DNA from: Alectoria sarmentosa
Lineage: Eukaryota > Ascomycota > Lecanoromycetes > Lecanorales > Parmeliaceae
Direction of reading: 5' to 3'
Assembly (NCBI GenBank): GCA_009733775.1
Contig: WOGZ01000221.1
Span: forward strand, 1 to 57,788
DNA length: 57,788 bases
Part shown: piece after piece, positions 1 to 12,995 of the stretch
How the letters are laid out: each line of letters starts with the position of its first letter
Position numbering within the stretch: position 1 is the first letter of the stretch
Program-made: the position numbers and the translations under genes
Notes under the pieces: model-generated
The model's input: only the letters and a program-made list of their open reading frames with translations
Database searches by the model: none
Told to the model about the DNA's origin: nothing

Positions 1-366
1 TGTTATAAAAAACACGATAATGAGAATTTTTGATTAATTGTTAATTGATTGTTAATTTATTGTTGAAAAAACATTGAATTTAATATACGATTAACATTAT
101 GATACGATTAAATTTTGAATAACAATCTGTTATATTTAAAATAAAGTTGAACAAAACTTAATGTTATCATATTCTCGAAAGATTTTAATAATGTTAAAAA
201 TCTGTTGAAAAATAGTTATTATAAACATTTATATAATAATCTTTTGACAAGGTATTTAATTGTGCTAGTATCCCCTTAAGGTAACGATGTTTAAGACAGC
301 GTTATAATTAATATAAATAACGATATAAAAGATAAATTTTATTATATATCGTATCTTATCAAAAAC

Positions 367-1330
367 TTAAATGATATCGATAAATTCTAATTTCGTAAAC
401 CAATGAAAAATTTCGATATCTTTTAATAAACGATTAAGAAAAAAAATGAAACGTATATTAAAACGTAACGAATAAACGTTTTTGAAAACATTTTCGAAAA
501 CATAATAAATTATCGCTTTAAATTCGAAATTTTTATTAACATCGAAATCGATATAAAGCATTAATTTCTCGTCAAAATGTATTAAAAACGACGATTTGAA
601 AAGCGCTTTCTATAATGCTTAAAAGAAAACAATTTCGATATTCATTAATTCTCATAAATAAATGCGTAAAATAAATATTTTATGTTCGTTTTCAATTTTT
701 AATGAGAAAATGAGCAAAGCAATTTTTCGATTTTCTAAAAATTTAATTATAATAGTATAATGTTTTACATAATCTTATAATCAATTAATTATATTTAAAT
801 AAATTTTTAATTTCGATAATAGTATCATTAAAAATTAAAATTTAAAAATCGCTTATAACTTATTTTCCGCAGTTTATAAATTTAAAAAATTAATTTTTTA
901 ATCGAAAAGTTATATAAAAGAATAATTAAAAAAGGTTTTGTTAAGATTAATAGAAATTTCAAATTCGATAAATAAAGCGAATATTTTTCGAAAATGTTGA
1001 GCATGTTTTTTAAGAATTTTAAAATAAATAATTATATCGTTAATAATATACGCACGAACAAAAGCTCGAAATCGATGAAAAAGTTTATTAATTTATTTTT
1101 ATATATATATTAACGAATTTTTATATTTCATAACAACAACATTAAAAGTTTTTTAATCACGATGATTTATTATCATAAACTTGTAACGATTTTTTTAATG
1201 AACACGTTATTAATAAAAAAAATTAACATAATCGACGACGTTAATATATCAACAATCTTTAATTAAAATAATAAAATTCGCTTATAATGAAAATGAATAA
1301 ACGTTTATTTACGTAATTGCATTTAAATTT
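367..1330 (-). pseudogene. Gypsy G pol fragment: reverse transcriptase and RNase H
   Basis: Reverse-complement translation gives a palm-domain block near 950-1100 containing RAYIINDIIIYFK and then KHAQHFRKIFALF, the Ty3/gypsy equivalent of RAYIDDIVIYSK followed by EEHxxHLRxIF. The second catalytic Asp is kept but the neighbouring residues are altered. At 367-561 the open frame reads LYIDFDVNKNFEFKAIIYY and later IRFIFFLNRLLKDIEIFHW. This matches the RNase H block LYIDxDASKxxGFGAMIYH ... IRPILFLSRLL, with the expected Ala, Ser and Gly residues lost, as C-to-T and G-to-A decay would do. There are several stops and no intact frame. Assignment to Ty3/gypsy is confident; the finer clade is not. 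Confidence 0.82.
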
Positions 1331-4300
1331 CAAATGTTAACGATAACAAGATCTTTTTTAATATCGTTAAATATGATTTTTCAAATAACGAATATCGAAT
1401 AATTGAAAAACGTGAATTTCTTTATTCAATTAAAACGATTCTATTCGTGAAATTTATTAAATGTTTTATCGATAACTTTTTTGATATTCTTTCTCAAAGG
1501 ATACACTCGAACGATCTTTAATATATGTTATTTTCAATTAAATTTGAGTGAGATGCGCATTTATTCGAATTCGAAAATCTTCGCGAACTCTTCTTTTTGT
1601 CACAACGTGAAAAATTCATTAACGACTTTTTATATAATTAAAAAATTATTACAAATAATCATTTTATTTAATAAAATAATGTTAATATTAATCGAAATTA
1701 TCGTAATATCGAGATTCAATGCGAAGATTATTAAAATAAAACAAATAATTATCATCGTAAATTTAATTATTAACATAACGATAATGAAAATAATAACGAT
1801 TTTATTAAACACTCGTTTAATTTAATCTTTTTGATGTATTTTTTTAAAATAACGAATGATAAACTCGACGATGTTCGCTTATTTAATAATAACATAATAA
1901 TAATTATCAAAATCTATTTTTTAAATGATATCGAGACGTAAATTTCGAGAAATTTTAATAATTTAATTCGAATTATTTTTAATAATAATAATTATCATAA
2001 AAATATCGACGAGATGCGCGTATAAAAACAATTATGATTCGTCGAATTCGAAAAAAAAGTCACGATTAAACAAAGTTACATAATGTATTAAAATATGAAC
2101 TTTAAATCGAAAAAAAATGATAATGATTTTTTTGATATGTATAAAATGCGTGATAACACGATTTTTTTTAACGCGAACTTTTATTAAAACGAAAATTTAA
2201 CAACTTTTAATTTTTATTCGAATTTGAAAAACGAAAACGTTGATTTTTTCGAAAATTATGATGTTTATTTTAATTAAGACATTAACTTTGAAATCGTCGA
2301 TGATATAAATTTTTCTCGATGACGTTATTATTATAACGTCGTTATTTCTTAAAAAAAGAAACGATGTGATTATATATTTCGAAATTTAATGTTAATTGAA
2401 TTTTATTCTTCTTATCGTGATAAAATTAATTATAATCTTAATTGATAATTCAAGATTTGCTTTGATTAATTAAATATGATTTATTAAAAAAATAAAACAT
2501 CTCATATTTATATAATTATCATCGATTTTTTTTTTAAATTTCAATTTGATAATAATTATGACGTAATAATAACGTCGAAAAACTTACTTAATGTCGATTT
2601 CGAAAACGGAATTAAATAACGATTTAATAATTTTCTCGAGCTTTTTTTTGACTTTAATGAAATTTTGAAAATTTAATACTTCGATAAAAAAATGTAACGA
2701 ATAAATTTTTGGTTTTTTAAAAGAATAATTTAAACATAATAACGAGTTCGCTCGTCGATCTTTTTTTAAATTTTCGAAATGTTTATAAAGCTCATTTTTA
2801 AATAAAAACATAATTAAATAATAATGACATTAACGATTAATCTCATTTTTGAATTTTATTTCGAGATCGTTTTCAATAAAATAATCGACGTTTTTATTCT
2901 CAAAACGAGATTAATAATAATTAAATTCTTCGTTAACGTAATAATTATTCGATTCTTTATTTTTTTCAAAAATCTCATTTTCGTTTTGAAAAAATTCGAA
3001 ATTGATAATCTCGTTTTCGATATTAAATTCATTAATTTAATAAATCGTATTTTGTTAATGTTATTTATTGAAAAATCCTTCGTCTTTTATTTGTTGATCG
3101 AAATTGTTTTTATAATGAAAATTTTATTGACTCGAAGATCGATTCGTCGAATTTAACGAATTTTATTTTTTAATGTCGATAATCTTTAACGAAATTGATT
3201 TAATTGTTAAGCGTATTAATTTAATTATTAAATTTGATTTAAATAAATATTAAAATCGTTGAATTGACGAGGAAAGAATTATTATTGAAAATAATAAAAT
3301 AAAAACGATCTTTCGTCGTCATAATATGATTATTAATTAAATTTAAAATCTTATTAACGAAATTGAGATTAAGCATAATTATTTTTATTATTAAATCGAA
3401 ATTATCGATTTATTTGATTAAATGATTTAAAAAACGACGTTTCGAATTCGATATTCTTTTCTTCTTTATATTTATTCGCATAAATTTATTAATCATATTT
3501 AAAAATCATCGATATCGATAAAGAAATTTGTAAAAATAATGTTATTTTTAAGATATCGAATATCACGTTTCAATTCGAAGTCGAGATCATTATAAATAAC
3601 GTCGAATTGATTTTTGACGTTTATGAATTTAACATTTTTAAAAGCTCGAAAAATACGCTGAACATATTTTCGAAATTTTTAATGATTAATAATATTTCAT
3701 AAAATATATCTTTTTTTGAGAAGCGAGTCGATGATCACGTTAATAAAAGACTTAAAACGATAAATAAACATTTTTTTTCATTCGTTAAATTTATTTTCAA
3801 ATTTAATAAAACGCTTATTATTTTTTGAGAGTTCGAATAAGTATCATTTTAAGATAAAATCTTTTAAACAAATTTAAAGATTTGTTCGAATGAGTTTATC
3901 ATCTTTAATGCTCATTACGTTATAAACGTATTTTAAAAAAAAATACGTCACGAAAATAAATTTTTTTGAAAATATGTTTCATCGTCGAGGCTTCGAAAAT
4001 TATCGATTTATTTTTATATATCGAATTGAAAAATTTAACATCGTTAAAATTTCATCGCGGTTGTTTTAATCTTTTAACGAAATCGTCGATTTTTAAAAAA
4101 TCTCATTCTTTTATTTGATTAAAAGATTTTAATTGAAATGAATTATTACGAATATATTATAATATAATAACGAAAGCGATTATCGTGATAATAATTTATA
4201 AATGAAAATTATTAAAATTTATTTTATTTATCGAGTTAATTAAGCGAGCATAAATTGTCTTATCGACAAACGTGATTTTAATAATATGATCGAAAAAATT

Positions 4301-5184
4301 ATTCGAATCTTTAAGATTTATAAGATTCGAGATCGTCGATCAAAAAAACGTTGAAAATAATGAAATATGAAACGTCGTTTTTGTGAACAAAGGTTTTTGA
4401 AATCTTCGTACAACTTCGATGTTTTTATCAAAGATTTTTAAAAAGATACGTAGAAAAAGTTTATCGATAATTCAATTTATTGATTAATTGCGAGATTCGA
4501 AAAATCGATTTTTTACTTAATCGTTTCTTATTGAAAAACTTCCTCGATTAATTTGAAAAGATCGAAAATTATCAAATACGATTTATTTAAAAAGTTAATG
4601 AAATCTTTTATTAATTAAACTCGTGAAAGAATAATTAATTTCGAAAAATTCTTATAATTGAAATGAAAAAATGATGATGTTTCGAATAATTGAATTTAAT
4701 GTTGATAATGTAAAAAAAATCAAATTAAAATGCTCGTTAATAATTTAATAAAAACACGTTAACAAATAATTTAAAAGAGAATTAAAAAAAAAATTTAAAG
4801 AAAGATTAAAATTTTTGATGAAAAACATCTTCTCAACGTGAAAAAATGTTTAATAAAATAATCAAATCGACGATTCGAAATTTCCGAAAAACAATAAAAA
4901 TATTTTCGAACGTTTCGAAAAGAACGATTTATCGAATTTAATGTAAATCGTCGACGACGTTATCAAATCGACGATTAAAAAAATAAAGCCTTTCTTTTAT
5001 AAAAGAGTCTTCGAAAATGAAATAAACGAATTATTCAATAACAAAACGAAAGATTTATTAAAAGAATGAATTTTAATGTTGTGAAAAATTAATGCTTATC
5101 GAAGACAAATTGATTATCGAGCTTTTAATGCTTGACAAATAATAATATAATGCTTATTATGCGTTTCTCGATGTTATTATCATT

Positions 5185-5328
5185 TGTTAAAAATATAAAC
5201 TTTTTGCGAATATGTGAATGAATTGATTTTCTATAAAGGAAGAATCTGTTTATTAAATACAGGTTTTGTCAAGTCGTTACCTCGGCAATTCCTTTCCTCG
5301 CCGAGACTTGTCTTAACAATTTCTAACA
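5185..5328 (-). repeat. 5-prime LTR of gypsy G
   Basis: On the minus strand this begins TGTTAGAAATTGTTAAGAC (or ten bases later at the second TGTTAAG) and ends TTTTTAACA at 5185. It is followed by AATGATAATAACATCG, the same kind of post-LTR segment seen in elements A, C and D. The core (5270-5315) keeps a GC-richer block with CCTCGGC and CTCGCCGAG, less mutated than its surroundings. No partner LTR lies in the window, so the limits rest on the TG...CA ends and the adjoining primer-binding-like sequence. Confidence 0.6.
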
Positions 5329-5746
5329 ATAATTAACGATAATAACGTGTTAATTCGAGATTTAAACGAACGTTGAATCTTTTTTATTTACATTATATAT
5401 ATCTTTTGAAGTCTTTTAATAACGTTTTAAAATCTCGTTGTCGCCGTTATTAATTTTATTTAATTTTATATATATATTATAATTTATAAAAAATTATTAT
5501 TTAAATTATTATTAAAATATATACGATCTTTGCATAAAATTTAACGTTTATAATTCGATTCGATTTCAAAAAAATCGTTTAACTATATCGTTAAATTTTT
5601 GCGATTCTTTTTTCGCTCAAAATATGAAATATTAAGTAATATTAAATATTTAAATGCTTTAACGACGATTATAACGTCAATTTTTTATTAAATCACGTTA
5701 TTTTTAAACGTTTAAAATCATAAAACATTATAATATCGACGACGTT
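5329..5746. other. A+T-rich spacer between G and A
   Basis: About 400 bases of A/T-dominated sequence with scattered CpG. I see no reading frame, repeat or motif in it. The last five bases (5742-5746, ACGTT) are the left target-site duplication of element A. Confidence 0.6.
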
Positions 5747-5935
5747 TGTCACGGTGTCAAGCACATATGAGTGGCGAGCAGTTATCTTATCAAGGTATCT
5801 GCCTCACTTAACAACTGTGTTTGCTTAGTAAGTATCTTGTCAAGCGTATGATTTGGTAAACACATATGTAGCTAATTTCTGTAAGAAAGAATCAATTAAT
5901 TTACATATCATTGATGAATATATGCTATCGTTATA
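5747..5935 (+). repeat. 5-prime LTR of gypsy A
   Basis: Starts TGTCACGGTGTCAAGCAC and ends CGTTATA. It aligns along its whole length with 12799-12990. Differences are almost all C/T or G/A, for example ATTTGGTAAAC here against GCTTGACAAAC in the 3-prime LTR. Confidence 0.88.
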
Positions 5936-6299
5936 ATATGGTAATAACACTCATACGATGTCAATTGATTGTCGTATGATTCAAGAATTTTTTATCATTT
6001 CATGTTGTAATAATAGCACTTTATTATTCTATAAAAGCCTTTAACAATAGCTCATCTTTATTACGTCTTCAAAAACCTTTAATAAAAATCTTTATAAAGA
6101 GCTTGTTAAATAATCACGTTATCGATTCGAAGACATAATCAAATTGATAAACACATTATAAATCGACGACATTATCATTTTCATAAAGCGTCATATCATC
6201 AAGCTTGTCTATCAGATTAAAGATTTCGTTCGATTTAATCACGGATTTGTTAATTTCGTGAAGCCTTTTATAAACGAGATCATTAATTACATCATAATT

Positions 6300-8400
6300 C
6301 ATCATCTTAGATTTATCGATTTTGTTATAAAAACAATTGTCGAGAAACGTAAAGTTATCTCATGATCAAGCTCACTCGAATCAACATCATATTTTTCAAT
6401 TGATTGATTTATCAACAAATCAGCCTTTAGAAAAGTCCTCGTTATATTCATTAAAGACATTTAATAACTCATTAAGTTATTATAATCATCATTATCAAAG
6501 TTCTCACGAAGTCACGAGAGCGATAATTCGTTAAGATCGTTTATTACGATAATAACGTTTATTAAAGAAACAATCTATTCTCGACCTATCGAATCGTAAA
6601 CAAAAAAAGACTTCGAGATGAATGATAATGATAATTTACGAAATTATTAAAACACGGATTTCACATAACAGCAGTGAACTGCTTTTTAAAGTTTAATCGA
6701 TGCTTCAAATGCTATTTCATCAACTTCATTAAATTCATAAAGTTCGTCAGATTCATAAGAAATATTTGATCAAACAATTATTTCGATATCGTCGAATCGA
6801 TGAAATTCTTTAAATCTTGGTTATTTCGATTTATACTTTGACAAGTCATATGATGAAAGAGAGATTATCACGATCGATAAAGACTTGTACTTTAAGAGTA
6901 TTATTTTATTCGTTAAGCGTATTAAGAACATCGTCACTATCAAAAATGATGCTTTAATAAAGATTAACCTCAATATCAATTTGAAAAATTCGATATTGAA
7001 ATAATATACGATAAAGCTTTTCAATTTGAAAAGAACGAATTTCAGAAATGATTTTAAAAATATTGAAGAATGATGTAATGCATTATTAATCAAATTCAAG
7101 AAGTTATTTGATATGACATTATCACATTTTACGTTTGAGAAATATAGCTTTATCGACGCACATATTAAACGTGAACCAATTGATTACGTATAAGTTATCA
7201 TCAAATATGTCAAATTTGTTAACATTGACGTTATTCTCAATTAGCTTACGTTTGCTCATTAAGATATTATAATAAAATTACGAGTTTTCATAAATCCGCC
7301 CTCGCTTATTATTATTGTAATAAATTTTATACGATTATTAAAAATGAAAAAAGATGCTTAATTTGAGCTCAACTTTAAATTATTTATTATTGTTGATCAA
7401 AGGCTTTTAGGTTAATAATAGTAATATCAACGATAAGCTTTTAAAAGTTTTTCGTAATAGTTTAATCAGGGTTATTAGAATTAAGGTCAATAATTTTATG
7501 AATAATAATAATAATACGACCGTTAATCGTATAGTCAACAATCTTTTCCTTATCGATTTTAGAATAATGATGATAATTATAATCAAAATGTTTATCATTT
7601 TCAACAATCAAATCCTCGTTATAAGCCTCATCCTTCATTATAATCGCTATCATTTATATGACGTTCACCTTTATAAATCATCGACTCATTAAATGAATCA
7701 GGTTCGATATCGTCGAACAATCATTTTTTTTAAATTGAATAAAACCAAGGGTTTCAAAAGTTCGAAAATCAAGATTACGAAAATCAATAATCGTGATAAA
7801 ATATTAGATTCAAGGTTATAACTTATCAAGCTATTACGAATGAAAAAGAGATTAATCAATTTAACGATCATATTCAACAAAAATAATATAACGAGCAAAA
7901 GTTTTATTAAGACAATAAAAAACCTTATTAAGAAAAGGAATACGTTAATTACGAGAATAAAAATTAATCAAAAAAATCATTTATTGAATTTATAAACATA
8001 AAAACATCTTATCGCAATTATAATGCGTTATTCAAATCAAAATCGAAACTTTATAAACATTTACGATAAGATTATTTGATATAAAATTCGCAGAAGTTTT
8101 TCGTTAACAATTTATAAGCAATTAAGTCGTCGACATTATTTGTTTATCAAGCACAATAAAAGCAAATAACCACGACGACGAATGTTTTCTCTGTCGAGAT
8201 CGTCGAGTTTAATGTTATGAATTATATCAACATAAATATAGAATTAATCTTTTATGGGTGGAATTATGTTTATATATTTGTTAAGTTGTTATTAATCGTT
8301 ATTAAGAAGAAGGTTTATATCGATATCGATTATAACGTTATTTTAACAAATAGACTTTGATTATTACGATTATTTCTCGAGATAAATATTAGAATAATGT
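6300..8400 (+). pseudogene. Probable gag region of gypsy A
   Basis: Lies between the 5-prime LTR and the protease-like segment, where gag is expected. Short open pieces such as 6337-6534 are rich in Gln, His, Ser and Asn. Around 7540-7640 one frame reads NNDDNYNQNVYHFQQSN, suggesting the disordered tail of a Gag protein. I cannot see a zinc knuckle. Assignment rests mostly on position within the element, so confidence is modest. Confidence 0.45.
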
Positions 8401-8429
8401 CGAAATCATTTTATGTTAAAGATTTAAAT

Positions 8430-11400
8430 GTAATTATGCATGAAACGAATTAATACGTTTTGATATCGATATATGTATCTGATATCAAGAAAGATGATAT
8501 TAAGATATTATGTCATATTATCAAAAAAATTCATTTGATCGACGATCTCAAGGCATATATGTTTATTGAAAATGACATTGTTGATTTAAAGCAAATCGTG
8601 TTAAATATTAACAAAAACAAGGCTTTTATCGACAACTACGATGTTATAATTGACATTTCTTATCGTTAACGTGATAATTAATATACTCGTTGAGTAATAT
8701 ATGCTCGCGAAACGCTGATTATGTTATCTCGATTAAAATGTTTTATATTTATAATAACGATCGAGAATGTGTTAATTATAAGAGACTTTTTATTTGAGTT
8801 TGTCGCTCACGCTAATATCACATTTTACGCACATTTGATCGATATCAAAATGCATGAAGTTTTTATTAAAAACGACATCGATCGTATCGTGAAGGTACTC
8901 AAAAAGATTAGGCTTGATACCCTTTCTGAATTTGATTATAAAAACGTTTTTTTCGTCGAACAGTTCTTGCGAAAGCCTTTTGCAAATATCAATTGAATCA
9001 AGAAAGTTATTATTATTATTACGATAATAGCATTCAGCATTTCATTTATTATGATCAATTTCTTATCAGAACAGAAGCTTATGGTAAACGTTTAGGATGT
9101 TATCAAGGAGAAACGATTATTCAATGATATGATGATATATAAAAATACGAAAACAAGGTCGTCGTTAACAAAGTTCATAACAAAGTTTTCATTAATTTAA
9201 AAGGATAAAGATTTTATCGATCTATCGAAAGACGAGTGAATGAAAATTATTTTATGAAATGATTGATAGGATAAGTTATAGTTTAATAAGGTCAAGATCT
9301 ATTTTCTTAATTAGCGCGATCGTGATGTCGTTAATAAAATCTTCAATGAGATGCATCGATAAGATCGTCTTAAATACATTATTTAAATAATTTCATTCAA
9401 TTATTCAATTTTTGTGATTTAAAAGTCTTTGTTAAATGATAATAAAAAGGATCGAATAATGATTAATATTCGAAGTCTTAATGATTTGATAATATCGAAC
9501 GTATATTTCGTGTCTTTATAATTTGAAGTGATAAGTCGCTTATTAAAATATATTTACATAATTGTCATGAACGTTATATTATTTTTTTATCAATGACGCA
9601 CTTATTTTGATTCACGTAAGATGTTAATCGTAATATCACATCAAAAATAAGAGACATTTAATGTTTTTGTTATGAAATATATAAACTCAATTGCATATGT
9701 TCAGCGTCAAATTAATAACATCTTGCGATTTATAAAAGTCTTTGTTAAGACATATATAAACGATATTATTATGGAAGCAAAGTCTTTAACAAAGCATCTT
9801 TTTAATTTATGATTATTATTTTAATTATTTATTAAGCATAACATTTTGATCTCGTCGATTAAAACCTTTCTTAATTATTTAAATGTTAATCTGTTTAAAC
9901 GGCGTGTAAATTTTATAAAACTTTTTATAATTGAAAACAAGTTTAAAACTATTAAAGTAATTAAATATTTAACGACTTTAAAAGGTCTCGAGCATTATCT
10001 TAATTTGATAAGTTATTTTCGCAATAGTGTTTATTATTATATTTAATTAACACAATCACTTCAAGTATTGAAGACGTTATTACTCAAATAAACACCTTTT
10101 AAGAATAACCCTCATCGCGCGTATGTCTCAAGATATAAGTTTAACGAAATTACAACATTGAAAAAGGTTAACTTCGACAATTTGCAAAAAGCTTTATACA
10201 AATAAATTATTTTAATATATTAAAATTCTGAAAGGATAATGTGAATGAATTTTGATGTTTCGAAAAATGAATTTAATATCCGAATGTTTTATGTCAAGAA
10301 GGGTTACGAGATGTTAAATAAATAATTAATAAAAATTGTTATAAAAATGATTCTTTTTTTATCACGAAAGTTTTCCGCTGTCGAGAAAAATTATTAATCA
10401 ATTAAATTAAAGATTGTGAGATTTATATAAACAATAAGAAAGATTAAACATATGATCGAATCTTATAAACATTTCATTATTATTCAAATTGATCATTTCG
10501 CTATAATCGATATCATGAAATAATCGTCGATTACTTTTATTATCTTTATTATACGCATGAATACTCGATTGATATGTGCTTCGCAATTTTTTCGGCAATT
10601 TCGATTCGAGGTTAAATATAAGTCTGATAAAGAATATATAATGTCAGATGTCTTATCGCGTCTTGCTTCGCAAAAGCCTTACGTAACCATATTTGAGGAT
10701 CATTTTAAATTTGATACATTTTATGTTGATTACAATTATTCCTCTATTTAAATATAAATGAATAATATTTTTCGTGCTCGTTTAATAAAGATTTATGTTA
10801 AAAACGATAAATGAGCGAAAATCATTAAGGTTTTTGACGATAAAGTTATTATAAAGAAGAAATTCAATAATGACGAGATTATCATGTTATCTTTTATTCG
10901 CGAGAAAATAAACATTTTTTATATCAATAAATTTATAAATTTAAAACGTTTATGTATATCTCAACTTATTATTAAGGAGATATTCGATATTATTCATAAC
11001 GAAGATCACTTTAATTTTGAAAAATGTTATGAAATCATATTAAAATCGTGATACATTTATGATTTAACACGTTTATTATAAGAATACATTAAACATTACC
11101 CTTAATGCTTGATTCTTTAAATTTATCGACATCGTTTTTATAACGCTCTTTAACCCATTCAAAATTCGCTTATTTTATTTTATATATTGACGCTTGATTT
11201 TATCATAACACTTTTTTTGTTTATCGAAGGCTTCGATTGCGCTATATTAATAATTAATAAATTCACGAAAAGAATCACGTCGATATTCGATAAAACAATT
11301 TGAAAAATAACGAATTGAATTATCGGATTATTAGATCGTTTTAATATAATAAATTAAGATTTGTTAATGATTCTTCTCATTAATCGAGATTTAAAATTTC

Positions 11401-12250
11401 TTATCAAATTGTGAAAAGTTATATTTAAACGATTAAAAATTAATTTGTTGTATTCAATAACATATCATTTTTAGATTAATGACAATAACGAACGAATTAA
11501 TTAGATTATCGAAATCGTTTTGCGTTTTTACATTTATACTTTTGATAAGTTTGTTGATTGATCGAAAGTATTATTACGATTATAAGCACATTTCAACAAC
11601 TTATCATTATCGATAACGACGAAAACATTTAATGAATTAACATATGAATTCAAGCTTAATCGATCGTTAAACTTGATAATTGCAATAGACTTTTTATCAT
11701 AACAATTTAAACTTGTTAAAGTTGACGTTATCGATGCTATCAACTTTGCACAAATGAATCAAAAATATTATTACGATCGTCGTTATTAATCTATATATCT
11801 CAAACGCGACGATCAAACCTTTCTCAGATTACATTATAATTATTTTATTTTAATTATTAACGTTAAATTTGATTAACAATATGTGAAATCTTTCGAAATA
11901 TTCGATAGAATAAGCAAACAAGTTTATCGTTTAAATGTATCATTTTATTAACGTGTATATTTTATGTTCTCGCTTACTCAATTAAAGTCATCGTCAAAAT
12001 CTAATTCTTTTCAACGTTTAATATTTAAACATTCAAAATCGATATTCATCGAAAAAGATATTAAGGAAATGAAGTTTTATATATTGAAAAGATTGCTAAA
12101 CAAGCGTGTTTGTCATTGAAACAAGGGTGAATTGATGAAATATTTAATTAAATAATAAGGTTATGGTTCGAAATACGATATACGATATAATGTCAAATAT
12201 TTAAACAATGCTATGAATTTGATGTAGAAATATGAAACAGAAATGACGTC
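8430..12250 (+). pseudogene. Gypsy A pol: protease, RT, RNase H, integrase, chromodomain (broken)
   Basis: Blocks in order: protease C-terminal part at 8460-8669 (IENDIVDLKQIVLNINKNK, family form GNDIxxPEGIVLNIxKKK); protease-RT linker at 8721-8996 (RDFLFEFVAHANITFYAHL); end of RT at 9846-10046 (LKGLEHYLNLISYFRNSV, family LKDLEHYLGLTGYLRNYI); end of RNase H at 10557-10751 (ASQFFRQFRFEVKYKSDKE then SDVLSRLAS, family ASQYLxxFxFEVRYKPGKE ... PDALSRL). Integrase follows at about 10960-11950, with HFNFEKCYEII, LTLDFI and a later KFIVQMY-like tail block. A chromodomain is at 12066-12249 (LLNKRVCH, then YLIK, two stops, GYGSKYD, family YLVRWKGYGPEYD). The two consecutive stops sit where Trp and a neighbour are expected, a typical RIP outcome. 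No catalytic domain is intact. Confidence 0.85.
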
Positions 12251-12798
12251 GTTGCTAACACCCTCAATGAAGGCTTTATTATAAACTTTCACAATAAAGC
12301 AAATAAGGACATCTTTATCTGATCGCGTTATTATCAAGCCTTTTTCCTTATAAAAGCCTTTTACAAAATAACAAATTATCGTCGTTAAGATATCTAATAC
12401 GATAATTAAATTATTATAAACCTTCGCGAGCATTATCTCAATAAGCATTACGTCGACGACGTTAAAATTCCGTCAAAACCAACGTCTGCTGCTGCAATAA
12501 CTTTGATTATCAAATAATAATTTGTGTTAGATTAATGTCTTTTCGATTTAATAAAGGAAGCTCTTAAAGTTATGAAAACAACAACGATATCATAAAAGGC
12601 TTTCACAGCGAAGGTAGATCGGCGAGAAATAAATCAATGTCGACATGATAACATTGTTATAAATGGATTATATCTATAAAGCTTTCGACAATGGGTTGTT
12701 GTTATTATGAGTCGATCGTTATTTGCTTCCATTTGCTATATTCATCTGCTTGCATATATATTTAACGAGATCGCTATGCATTCTTTTGTTTGTGGCGA

Positions 12799-12990
12799 TG
12801 TTATTATGATGTCAAGCACATATGAGTGGCGAACAGTTATCTTGCCAAGGTACTTACCTCGCTTAGCAGCTGTGCCTGCCTAGCAAGTACCTTGTCAAGC
12901 GTATGGCTTGACAAACACATATGTAGCTAATTTCTGTAAGAAAGAATCAACTAACTTACATACCACTGATGAATACATGTTACCGCTACA
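12799..12990 (+). repeat. 3-prime LTR of gypsy A
   Basis: Starts TGTTATTATGATGTCAAGC and ends CCGCTACA, directly followed by the ACGTT duplication. It keeps GC-richer motifs (GCCAAGGTACTTACCTCGC, AGCAAGTACCTTGTCAAGC) that the 5-prime copy has partly lost. Confidence 0.88.
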
Positions 12991-12995
12991 ACGTT

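Larger units (their letters stand above)
1..5328 (-). mobile_element. Decayed Ty3/gypsy element G (partial, minus strand)
   Basis: A minus-strand LTR retrotransposon, cut by the window start so that its integrase end and 3-prime LTR are missing. Reading right to left there is an LTR (5185-5328), a primer-binding-like segment, a long gag/protease region with no clear motif (about 1400-5180), then reverse transcriptase and RNase H (367-1330). The frame is broken throughout, but RT and RNase H block order fits Ty3/gypsy. The sequence is strongly A+T-rich with C retained largely in CpG, which fits RIP. Short open frames such as 2584-2811 (minus) and 2824-3156 (plus) have no recognisable domain and are not called as genes. 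The 5-prime boundary is uncertain by 10 bp because two TG starts (5318 or 5328 in plus coordinates) are possible. Confidence 0.75.
5747..12990 (+). mobile_element. Complete Ty3/gypsy chromovirus A with both LTRs and TSD ACGTT
   Basis: A 7.2-kb element flanked by direct LTRs (5747-5935 and 12799-12990) and by a perfect 5-bp target duplication, ACGTT at 5742-5746 and 12991-12995. A primer-binding-like TGGTAATAACACTC lies three bases after the 5-prime LTR. Domain order read from broken frames is gag, protease, protease-RT linker, RT, RNase H, integrase, chromodomain, which defines a chromovirus. Every domain contains stops, so it cannot move on its own. No nested insertion is visible. The 3-prime LTR is noticeably less RIP-mutated than the 5-prime LTR. 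Confidence 0.9.

Noticed and set aside
240..300. GC-richer patch (TATCCCCTTAAGGTAACG) taken at first for an LTR fragment of element G
   Set aside because: On the minus strand it lies directly after the RNase H block and no matching repeat is present in the window. More likely a less mutated piece of pol.
2824..3156. 110-residue plus-strand open frame as a gene
   Set aside because: It lies antisense in gypsy G, is almost all Ile/Phe/Leu/Asn from A/T-rich codons, and has no recognisable motif.
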